In this document: piece after piece, positions 1 to 6,772 of the stretch | Layout: each line of letters opens with the position of its first letter | Position numbering within the stretch: the stretch's first letter is position 1 | Assembly: GCA_947474995.1 (NCBI GenBank) | Contig: CANJNJ010000032.1 | Location: 1 to 41,263, forward strand | From: Opitutaceae bacterium | Lineage (GTDB): Bacteria > Verrucomicrobiota > Verrucomicrobiia > Opitutales > Opitutaceae | Direction of reading: 5' to 3' | Length of the DNA: 41,263 bases | The notes under the pieces: model-generated | The model's input: the letters and a program-made list of their open reading frames with translations, nothing else | Told to the model about the DNA's origin: nothing | Databases searched by the model: none | Position numbers and translations under genes: made by a program

Positions 1-1000
1 CCTCGCGCTGGGCCCCATGGCGTTTGCCGCCAACGCGCGGAAAGCCCCCACCCGCCCTGGCGCGGTTGACAATGCCACGGCTTTCAAAGGGGCCATCGTG
101 ATGGATGCGGCCACGGGGCACGTGTTGCTTGAGGATCGCGCGGATATCGTCAGCCCGCCGGCGAGCATGACGAAATTGATGACCTTTGCCGTCATCTACG
201 ACGCCATGCAAAAGGGCACGATCACGCTGCAGAGCCCGGTGACGGTGACGGCGGCCGACTCGAAGATCGGCGGTACGCAGGTCTGGCTGAAACAAGGCGA
301 GATTTTCCCCGTCGAGGAGTTGCTCTACGCGATGATGATCCAATCGGCCAACGATGCCGCGTACGCCCTGGCCCGAACGACCGCGGGGTCGGTCGAAGCA
401 TTCGTGGAGCGGATGAACGCCAAAGCCCGCGAATTGGGCATGAACCACACGACCTTTCGGACGCCCCACGGCCTCCCGGCGGCCAATCGACGCGTGGAGG
501 ATGGCGATGTCACGTCGCCGCGCGATTTCGCGCTGCTGTGCCGGTACCTCGTCAGCAGCACGGACGCGCTCAAGTATACGTCGGTCAAAGAGCGGCCCTT
601 CGGTCCGCCCGTCCGCGCGCAAGCCGTCGCCATGCGCAATCACGACAATCTCATCGGCAAAGTGGCGGGCGTGGATGGGCTAAAGACCGGCTTCACCAAT
701 GGCGCCGGATTCTGTCTGTCTGCCACCGCCCAGCGTGATGGCCGCCGCGTGATCGTGGTGGTCATGGGCAGTCCCGATTCGAAAATTCGCGATCTGAAGG
801 TGAGCGAATTCATCGAGCGCGGATTTGCGGAAATACCCGTGAAACTGGCTGTCGCCACCCCCACCACGCCCAGCGCGGCCGCCCCTTCGTCCTCGCCGAT
901 TTCGCCCGCTCCCGCCGCCTCGATGCAACCTGTCGCCGCCACGCCCGCCCCCGCCGCCGCCGGGGCCCCCGCGATCAAGTTCACGATTCCGAAAAAGTAG
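1..1000 (+). CDS. Serine D-Ala-D-Ala carboxypeptidase (peptidase S11), 5' end outside window
   Basis: Penicillin-binding DD-peptidase that trims the terminal D-alanine from peptidoglycan stem peptides in the periplasm. Numbered from the ATG at 17, all three active-site motifs are visible: SMTK (Ser50-Lys53, nucleophile and base), SAN (110-112) and KTG (223-225). The reading frame stays open upstream of 17 and encodes a short hydrophobic stretch ending in AANA, which looks like the end of a signal peptide, so the real start lies before the window and the ATG at 17 is probably internal. After the catalytic domain comes a Pro/Ala-rich tail (about 275-318) ending in a basic tip, in place of the PBP5 C-terminal beta domain and amphipathic anchor. 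The family is certain. Which paralogue (dacA, dacC, dacD type) cannot be told. Confidence 0.93.
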   Translation, partial: LALGPMAFAANARKAPTRPGAVDNATAFKGAIVMDAATGHVLLEDRADIVSPPASMTKLMTFAVIYDAMQKGTITLQSPVTVTAADSKIGGTQVWLKQGEIFPVEELLYAMMIQSANDAAYALARTTAGSVEAFVERMNAKARELGMNHTTFRTPHGLPAANRRVEDGDVTSPRDFALLCRYLVSSTDALKYTSVKERPFGPPVRAQAVAMRNHDNLIGKVAGVDGLKTGFTNGAGFCLSATAQRDGRRVIVVVMGSPDSKIRDLKVSEFIERGFAEIPVKLAVATPTTPSAAAPSSSPISPAPAASMQPVAATPAPAAAGAPAIKFTIPKK

Positions 1001-1006
1001 CGCCGC

Positions 1007-1086
1007 GTTGGTAGTCCCGCCTTCAGGCGGAAGGTTTGCCAGGCGCGATCGTACAGCTGGTTCCGCCTAAAGGCGAAAGTGCGAAC
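1007..1086. repeat. REP-like double hairpin, copy 1
   Basis: Two short palindromic units (CCGCCTTCAGGCGG near 1017-1030 and CCGCCTAAAGGCG near 1063-1075) sit in opposite orientation inside a larger inverted repeat whose outer arms start GTTGGTAGT and end GTGCGAAC. A second copy with the same core lies at 19710-19775. It occupies the gap between two convergent genes, where it could also act as a transcript-end structure. Confidence 0.75.
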
Positions 1087-1108
1087 TCAATCAGCCCGAT
1101 TCCCGTGC

Positions 1109-1828
1109 TCAGCGCTCAAGCACGATGATGAGCACGCCGAGAATGCCAAAGAGCGTCGCCAGCATCGCGGCCTCGTAGCGCTCGAAGCGATTCAGCCGGA
1201 ATTTATCAAAGCCGACCAAAGCCAGCCACGTGAAGAGCGTCATCGCGACAAAGGTGGCCACCGCGAGGATGCCGCTGAGCAGGATAAATCCGCGCCAGCC
1301 AAAGTGCACGCCGGAGAGATAAATGGGCAGGAAGCCCTCGCACGGCGACAACGTCAGCATGACAAAGAGCCCGGCCACCGCCGTCCAGTCCCCGGCCGAG
1401 CGGGAGACAAGCGGGCTGCCCTCCAATTCCTCGTGCCAGTGGCTGCGCGCGTGCGCTTCACCGCAATGTTCGTCGGCATGGTGATGACTGCCGGGTGGGT
1501 TGTGATGGCAAATCCCCCGGCCCGTCCATTGCCGGAAAGCATAATAGCCGGCAAACGCCAGCAGCAGGCCGCCGGCAATCCAGGGGAAGAGCCGCCCGAT
1601 TCGCTCGTCGAGTTGGAAGCCCAGCCAGGCAATCGCCAGGCCAATTAAACTCATCAGGCCCACATGACCCAGCGCCGCCAGCGCCAGCACCGCGATGGCC
1701 TTGGTCCGCCCCCAGCCGCGCGCCCGCGCCACCAGCACGAACGGCAGCCAGTGGGTCGGAATCGCGGCATGCAAAAATGCCACCGTAAAACCGGTCACCG
1801 CGACGGTAGTCAGGATGGGAGATTGCAT
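1109..1828 (-). CDS. Polytopic membrane protein with His-rich loop, possible metal transporter
   Basis: 239 residues with about six hydrophobic segments (roughly 5-30, 44-70, 82-98, 148-172, 180-205, 220-237). A His-rich hydrophilic loop at 107-132 contains ten histidines and two cysteines (CHHN, SHHHADEHC). A conserved-looking LHAAIPTHWLPF motif (19-30) lies in the first membrane segment and SPCEGFLPIYLSG (161-173) in the fourth. His-rich loops and intramembrane HxxxxxH patterns are typical of NicO/RcnA, HupE/UreJ and UreH-like Ni/Co or related metal transporters, so metal export or uptake is the best guess. The substrate cannot be read from the sequence. It is divergent from hemF and convergent with the carboxypeptidase. 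No urease or hydrogenase genes are nearby. Confidence 0.75.
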   Translation of the reverse strand: MQSPILTTVAVTGFTVAFLHAAIPTHWLPFVLVARARGWGRTKAIAVLALAALGHVGLMSLIGLAIAWLGFQLDERIGRLFPWIAGGLLLAFAGYYAFRQWTGRGICHHNPPGSHHHADEHCGEAHARSHWHEELEGSPLVSRSAGDWTAVAGLFVMLTLSPCEGFLPIYLSGVHFGWRGFILLSGILAVATFVAMTLFTWLALVGFDKFRLNRFERYEAAMLATLFGILGVLIIVLER

Positions 1829-2177
1829 GCGGGAGGATCAGGCAGCACGCGAGCGAGCGCGCTGTCGAATGTGAAAGAGACCAAATCCTGCAAGGAGCCC
1901 CCGCAAACTTCCGCGGATAACACCGATTACGCGGATAAGGATTCGCACGGTTGGTTTTATCCGCGTTAATCCGCGCTATCCGCGGAAAAGGCTTGGCCGT
2001 AACGATACGGTTGGGGCGGCGCCGCTCGAGGATATCCGGCGTCAAAAACGGCCCGGTCCATTTCGTCGGGCTTCGCGTCGGAGCCAGGGCAGCCGTCAAA
2101 AAATCGTTCTCGTTCTCATCCTCGCTTCCCGTTCTGCTTTTCGACGTCATGAGCCGAAAATCGAGGAGCCCCCACGC
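1829..2177. other. 349-base intergenic region between divergent genes
   Basis: It holds the palindromic repeat at 1909-1987 and, near 2098-2145, a low-complexity CT-rich stretch (TTCTCGTTCTCATCCTCGC). I see no gene. A GAGGAG ribosome-binding site lies just before hemF. Promoters for both divergent genes should be here, but none stands out. Confidence 0.6.
1909..1987. repeat. Imperfect 30-base inverted repeat (TTCCGCGGATAA family)
   Basis: The left arm at 1909-1938 begins TTCCGCGGATAAC and ends ACGCGGATAA. The right arm at 1957-1987 is its near reverse complement, ending CGCTATCCGCGGAA. The loop is about 18 bases. The arms also contain an internal direct repeat of GCGGAT. This looks like a dispersed palindromic element, not an operator. 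Confidence 0.75.
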
Positions 2178-3104
2178 ATGAGTTCGACCTCGCCCAATGT
2201 GGCCGCGGTGGAGTCCTACCTGCGCGGGTTGCAGGATGCGATTTGCCTGGCGCTCGAGCAGGACGATGGCGCGCAAAAATTTCGCACCGACAACTGGACG
2301 CGGCCGGAGGGGGGCGGCGGCCGCACCCGGATTCTCAGCGCCGGGGCGGTTTTCGAAAAGGCGGGCGTGGCTTTTTCCCATGTGACGGGCGCCAACCTGC
2401 CGGGGTCGGCCACGGCCGCACGCCCGGAACTCGCGGGCAAAGCGTTCCACGCGATGGGCGTTTCCCTCGTCCTGCACCCCGGCAACCCTTACGTGCCAAC
2501 CGTCCACCTGAACGTCCGCTTCCTCACCGCGGGCGAAGGCGCCGGCGCGATCTGGTGGTTTGGCGGCGGGTTCGATCTGACGCCCTACTATGGTTTCGAC
2601 GAGGATGCGATCCACTGGCACCGCACCGCCCGCGCGGCGTGCACCCCCCACGGCGCCGCCCTGCACCCGAAGTTCAAGCAATGGTGTGACGACTATTTTT
2701 TTCTAAAACATCGCGGCGAGCCCCGCGGCGTCGGCGGCCTTTTTTTTGACGACTTCAACACCGGCGGCTTTGACGCGAGCTTCGCGTTCCTGCGCAGCGT
2801 CGGCGACGCCTTCCTCCCGGCCTACCGCCCCATCGTCGCGCGGCGCAAGGCCACGCCGTTCGGCGACCGGGAGCGGCAATTCCAACTTTATCGGCGCGGT
2901 CGCTACGTGGAGTTCAACCTCGTCTGGGATCGCGGCACCCATTTTGGGCTGCAAAGCGGCGGACGGACGGAATCGATCCTGATGTCACTGCCGCCGCTCG
3001 TGCGCTGGGATTACGATTGGCGCCCCGAGCCAGGCAGCCCCGAGGCCCAACTCTACGAACGCTACCTCAAACCGCGCGACTGGGCGAATGAAGCCACCCC
3101 TTAG
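2178..3104 (+). CDS. hemF: Oxygen-dependent coproporphyrinogen III oxidase
   Basis: Converts coproporphyrinogen III to protoporphyrinogen IX by two oxidative decarboxylations that use O2, in the cytoplasm. At 308 residues it is normal family length. Family hallmarks are [16 protein letters not shown] (100-115) and [13 protein letters not shown] (126-138). Histidines at 100, 110, 148 and 178 have the spacing of the four conserved HemF histidines. The start at 2178 is supported by GAGGAG about 11 bases upstream, one of the few clear Shine-Dalgarno sites in the window. It heads a same-strand run hemF-hemE-hemY covering three late haem steps and implies aerobic haem synthesis. Confidence 0.97.
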   Translation: MSSTSPNVAAVESYLRGLQDAICLALEQDDGAQKFRTDNWTRPEGGGGRTRILSAGAVFEKAGVAFSHVTGANLPGSATAARPELAGKAFHAMGVSLVLHPGNPYVPTVHLNVRFLTAGEGAGAIWWFGGGFDLTPYYGFDEDAIHWHRTARAACTPHGAALHPKFKQWCDDYFFLKHRGEPRGVGGLFFDDFNTGGFDASFAFLRSVGDAFLPAYRPIVARRKATPFGDRERQFQLYRRGRYVEFNLVWDRGTHFGLQSGGRTESILMSLPPLVRWDYDWRPEPGSPEAQLYERYLKPRDWANEATP

Positions 3105-3122
3105 CACCCATCATAATTGCCT

Positions 3123-3222
3123 GCAAAAAATTCCCCCATCGCTGGAGCCACAAATTTCACCAATGACACCAACCAAATCCGGGCTATTTGTGCCCATCTG
3201 TGTAATTGGTGGCAAAAATTCC
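3123..3222. repeat. Palindromic intergenic repeat before hemE
   Basis: CACCAATGACAC (3158-3169) and GTGTAATTGGTG (3200-3211) form an inverted repeat matching at 11 of 12 positions, flanked by a direct repeat of GCAAAAATTCC (3123-3134 with one extra A, and 3212-3222). It fills most of the hemF-hemE gap and ends about 20 bases before the hemE start. Confidence 0.6.
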
Positions 3223-3242
3223 GTTGCTTGGAGGCTTAGCCC

Positions 3243-4271
3243 ATGACCAGCCGTGAACGCTTCCTCGCCGCGTGCGTCGGCGAAAAACTCGATCGTCCGC
3301 CGCTCTGGGTGATGCGCCAGGCCGGGCGCTACTTGCCCGAATATCGCGCGTTGAAAGCGAAGTCGTCGTTTCTCGAAATGGTCCGCACCCCCGCGCTGGC
3401 AGCCGAGGTCACGCTCCAGCCGCTGCGACGCTTCGCGCTCGATGCGGCGATCCTGTTCTCGGACATTCTCGTCATTCCCGAGGCGCTCGGCCAGGGCTAC
3501 CATTTTCGCGACGTCGGCGGGATCGGGATGAAATACCGGCTGGAAACGCGCGCGCAGATCGACGCGCTGGCGCCGGCCTCCGCCGTTCCCGAACGATTGC
3601 GCTACGTGGCAGACACCCTCGCGGCGTTGAAGAAAGAACTCGCGGGCCGACAGGCACTGCTCGGATTCGGCGGGTCACCGTGGACGCTGGCGACCTACAT
3701 GGTGGAAGGCGGCAGCTCCGATGAATTCGAGCGCATCAAACTCCTCTTCTACACGGACCGGAGCGCCTTCGACGCCCTGCTGGAAAAACTCACCGCCGCG
3801 CTGATCGCCTATTTCAAGATGCAGATCGCGGCGGGGGCCGATGCGATTCAGATCTTCGACTCGTGGGGCGGGATTATCGCCGGGCCCGACTATGAGGCGG
3901 CGTCGCTGCGCTGGATTCGGCAAATTGTCGCGGCGCTGCCGCCGACCTTTCCCGTCATTCTCTATGCCAAGGGCACGGCGCCCCACCTCCTGGACCAAGC
4001 CTTCACCGGCATCCGCGTCCTCAGTGTCGATTGGACCAACGACCTCGCGATGGTCCGCCGCACGCTGCCGGCCAATGTCGCGGTGCAGGGTAATCTCGAT
4101 CCGGTCCTGCTCAACACCACGCCGGAAATCGTCACCCGCGAAGCCACGCGCCTGCTGGCGTCGATGCGCGGGACCACCGGCCACATTTTCAATCTCGGCC
4201 ACGGAATCATGCCGACCGCCAAAATCGAGTGCATGCAGGCGTTGGTGGACACCGTCACGGGCTGGAAGTAG
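3243..4271 (+). CDS. hemE: Uroporphyrinogen III decarboxylase
   Basis: Decarboxylates the four acetate side chains of uroporphyrinogen III to give coproporphyrinogen III, the substrate of the HemF protein encoded just upstream. At 342 residues it has the family length. The N-terminal signature PLWVMRQAGRYLPEY (20-34) contains the substrate-binding arginines 25 and 29. Asp74 in LFSDILVIPEALG fits the catalytic aspartate, and GFGGSPWTLATYMVEG follows the family consensus. The start is supported by GGAGG about 11 bases upstream. hemY begins 9 bases after the stop, so the two are probably co-transcribed. Confidence 0.97.
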   Translation: MTSRERFLAACVGEKLDRPPLWVMRQAGRYLPEYRALKAKSSFLEMVRTPALAAEVTLQPLRRFALDAAILFSDILVIPEALGQGYHFRDVGGIGMKYRLETRAQIDALAPASAVPERLRYVADTLAALKKELAGRQALLGFGGSPWTLATYMVEGGSSDEFERIKLLFYTDRSAFDALLEKLTAALIAYFKMQIAAGADAIQIFDSWGGIIAGPDYEAASLRWIRQIVAALPPTFPVILYAKGTAPHLLDQAFTGIRVLSVDWTNDLAMVRRTLPANVAVQGNLDPVLLNTTPEIVTREATRLLASMRGTTGHIFNLGHGIMPTAKIECMQALVDTVTGWK

Positions 4272-4280
4272 GATTGCCGC

Positions 4281-5660
4281 ATGTCCTCGATGCCTCGATC
4301 GATTGCCATCCTCGGGGCCGGGGCAACCGGTCTGACGGCCGCGCATCGCCTCGTGCAGCTTGGTCACCGCGTGCGAATTTTCGAGGCGGCCGATCGCGTC
4401 GGGGGTGCGGTGGGCACCGAAATCACCGACGGCTGGCTGATCGAGCGCGGCCCCAACTCGATGCTCGCCGGCGAGCCGGCGGTGACGGCGTTGCTGGCCG
4501 AGTTGGGCCTGACCGCCGAATGCCAAGCGGCCAATTCGCTCGCCAAGAACCGGTATATCGTCCGGCGCGGGCAACTGATGGCGGCGCCGATGTCGCCGCC
4601 GTCGTTCTTCTCGTCCAAGCTTTTTTCCGCCGGAGCCAAGGTGCGCCTGTTCGCCGAAGTACTCGAGCGCCGCCGCGTCCGTCCCGCGGATATCAGCTTG
4701 GAGGAATTTGTCCGCGCGCACTTCGGGCAGGAGCTCGTCGACTACGGGCTGAATCCCTTTGTCGGCGGCGTGTATGCGGGAGACCCGCGCCAGCTTTCCG
4801 CCCGGCATTCCTTTCCCAAGCTCTGGGAGATCGAGCAGAAGCACGGTTCAATTATTCGCGGTCAAATGGCCGAGGCCAAGGCCCGCAGAGCGAGCGGCCA
4901 GGCCCGCGCCGGCGGCATCATCTCCTTCGCGCGCGGGTTGCAAACGATTCCCGCGGCGCTCGCCGCGCGCCTGCCGGCCGGCACGCTGGCGACGCGGGCC
5001 CACGTCGATGCGCTGGTGGCAGGTCCGCGTTGGACGGTGGCCTGGCACGACCAGGCCGGTGCGCACACCGAATCATTTGACAAAGTCGTTTCGGCGTTGC
5101 CGGCGCCCGCGCTGGCGCAACTTCGATTTGATCGGTCGGGCGAACGTCCCCTCGCCCCCCTCGCCTCCCTCGACGCCATCGCCCACCCTCCCGTGGCGTC
5201 CCTTTTTCTGGGTTATCGGCGCGATCAGGTCACGCACGCGCTCGACGGCTTTGGCGCGCTCGTGCCCGAAATCGAAAAGCGTTCGGTCCTCGGCATCCTT
5301 TTTTCTTCGAGCCTCTTTCCCGGCCGCGCCCCCGAGGGTCACGTGGCCCTCACCGTGATGGTGGGCGGCATGCGCCAGCCCGAACTCGCGCGATTGCCGG
5401 CCGACCAACTGCTCGCCGCGGTCGAGCCTGACTTGCGACAACTGCTGGGCGTCCGCGGCCAACCCGTTTTCCAGCGCCACGCCTTTTGGCCCCGCGCCAT
5501 CCCCCAGTACAATCTCGGCTACGAAGCCCATCTCGAAACGATGGCCGCGGTGGAACGAAACCACCCCGGTTTCTACCTTGGGGGCCAGGCGCGCGATGGC
5601 ATTGCCCTGCCCGCCTGCATCGCCGCCGGGGAGAAGTTGGCCCGGCGGGCAAGCGCGTAG
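4281..5660 (+). CDS. hemY: Protoporphyrinogen oxidase, FAD-dependent HemY type
   Basis: Oxidises protoporphyrinogen IX to protoporphyrin IX with FAD and oxygen, the step after HemF. The N-terminus carries the dinucleotide-binding motif ILGAGATGLTAAHRL (GxGxxG at 12-17) followed by an acidic residue at the end of the second strand (IFEAADRVGG), as in the HemY/monoamine-oxidase superfamily. The C-terminal YLGGQARDGIALPACIAAG is the usual second FAD contact. The 459-residue length is typical. It follows hemE by 9 bases with only a weak purine stretch (GTAGGA) as ribosome-binding site. No ferrochelatase gene is in the window. Confidence 0.95.
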   Translation: MSSMPRSIAILGAGATGLTAAHRLVQLGHRVRIFEAADRVGGAVGTEITDGWLIERGPNSMLAGEPAVTALLAELGLTAECQAANSLAKNRYIVRRGQLMAAPMSPPSFFSSKLFSAGAKVRLFAEVLERRRVRPADISLEEFVRAHFGQELVDYGLNPFVGGVYAGDPRQLSARHSFPKLWEIEQKHGSIIRGQMAEAKARRASGQARAGGIISFARGLQTIPAALAARLPAGTLATRAHVDALVAGPRWTVAWHDQAGAHTESFDKVVSALPAPALAQLRFDRSGERPLAPLASLDAIAHPPVASLFLGYRRDQVTHALDGFGALVPEIEKRSVLGILFSSSLFPGRAPEGHVALTVMVGGMRQPELARLPADQLLAAVEPDLRQLLGVRGQPVFQRHAFWPRAIPQYNLGYEAHLETMAAVERNHPGFYLGGQARDGIALPACIAAGEKLARRASA

Positions 5661-5778
5661 ACGGAAATGGCCAGTTGAAGGTTAAAAATCCCGCTCCCTT
5701 GCTGCGGATGAAGGCCTCCGCGATCGGGGCTGGAACTCGGTCAGTAACTCCCCATATTCCGCCCTTTCTTTTCCGCCC

Positions 5779-6558
5779 ATGCTGCTCAAGCGCCAACTCC
5801 TTTCCACGCTCGCGCTGTTTGCGCTGGCCGGCCCGCGCCTCGCGGCCGTGATGATCGACGAGATCCAGGTCTACACCGACGACATCAACCAAGTCGGGAA
5901 ATTTGGCCTCGAGCTGCATCTCAACGCGACGCCCAAGGGCCGCACCGTGGCGGATTTTTCGGGCGAGATTACGCCGCACCACGGCATTCGCGCGACCCCC
6001 GAGTTTTCCTACGGCCTCAGCCACGATTTCGAAGCCGGCCTTTACCTGCCGCTGCAATACAGCGGAGACGGCGGGTTCGGCGTGGCCGGGCTGAAGTCCC
6101 GCCTCAAATGGCTGCCGATTCAGCCGGATGAGAAAAAAGGGGGCTGGTTCGCCGGCGCCAACGGCGAACTCGGCTGGCTCAGCCACCGGTACGAGGAAGG
6201 CCACTGGGGCTTCGAACTGCGAACGATGCTGGGCTATCGCGACCCGGAATGGCTGCTCGCGGTCAACCCGGTCTTCGGTTGGACGCTGGCCGGCCCGGGC
6301 CGCAGCTCCCGGCCCGAGGCCGAACTGCAATTCAAAGGTTCGCGGGAAATCGCCAAGGGAATTTCGGTGGGCCCCGAGTACTACGCCAGTTTCGGGCCCC
6401 TCGGTCGGGCCTCCGCCTTCGCCGACCAGGACCACGCGCTCTTCCTCGCGTTCGATATCGATCGGCACCCTTGGATCTTCAATTTTGGCGTGGGCCGTGG
6501 GGTAAGCCACGCGGCGGACCGCTGGACCGTGAAGTTCATCTTCGAACTCCCGTGGTGA
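5779..6558 (+). CDS. Predicted outer-membrane beta-barrel protein
   Basis: 259 residues beginning with a clear signal peptide (LLKRQLLSTLALFALAGPRLAA, cleavage expected near residue 23). The mature part alternates hydrophobic and polar residues in many short strands (for example FGLELHLNATP, FEAGLYLPLQY, WGFELRTMLGY, IFNFGVGRGV) and ends KFIFELPW, with the terminal aromatic residue typical of outer-membrane barrels. No catalytic motif is seen. It resembles the broad MetA/transporter-like barrel proteins, but the substrate is unknown. It follows hemY after 118 bases on the same strand. There is no Shine-Dalgarno site; the leader is CCCTTTCTTTTCCGCCC. Confidence 0.7.
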   Translation: MLLKRQLLSTLALFALAGPRLAAVMIDEIQVYTDDINQVGKFGLELHLNATPKGRTVADFSGEITPHHGIRATPEFSYGLSHDFEAGLYLPLQYSGDGGFGVAGLKSRLKWLPIQPDEKKGGWFAGANGELGWLSHRYEEGHWGFELRTMLGYRDPEWLLAVNPVFGWTLAGPGRSSRPEAELQFKGSREIAKGISVGPEYYASFGPLGRASAFADQDHALFLAFDIDRHPWIFNFGVGRGVSHAADRWTVKFIFELPW

Positions 6559-6772
6559 GGCGGAGTCGGTTTTGACCGCTATCGTCCGCCAGTTACTCCC
6601 GCGGAGCGACCAGGTGGCCCCTGCTTTTCGGCCCGTTTCGACGACGCCGCATTTCACGACGTGGCCGCAGGCCGATCCACGTGGGTCCGCGGTCAAAATC
6701 CGCGGCGTATTTTCGTGCCGCTTTCCTTGACTCTCCTCTGACCGGACATAGCCTCGCGCACTTTTCTTTGGC

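Noticed and set aside
6727-6755. TTGACT followed about 16 bases later by TAGCCT, a possible promoter for ileS
   Set aside because: The -10 box is poor and GC-rich DNA gives many such matches, so it is not strong enough to list.
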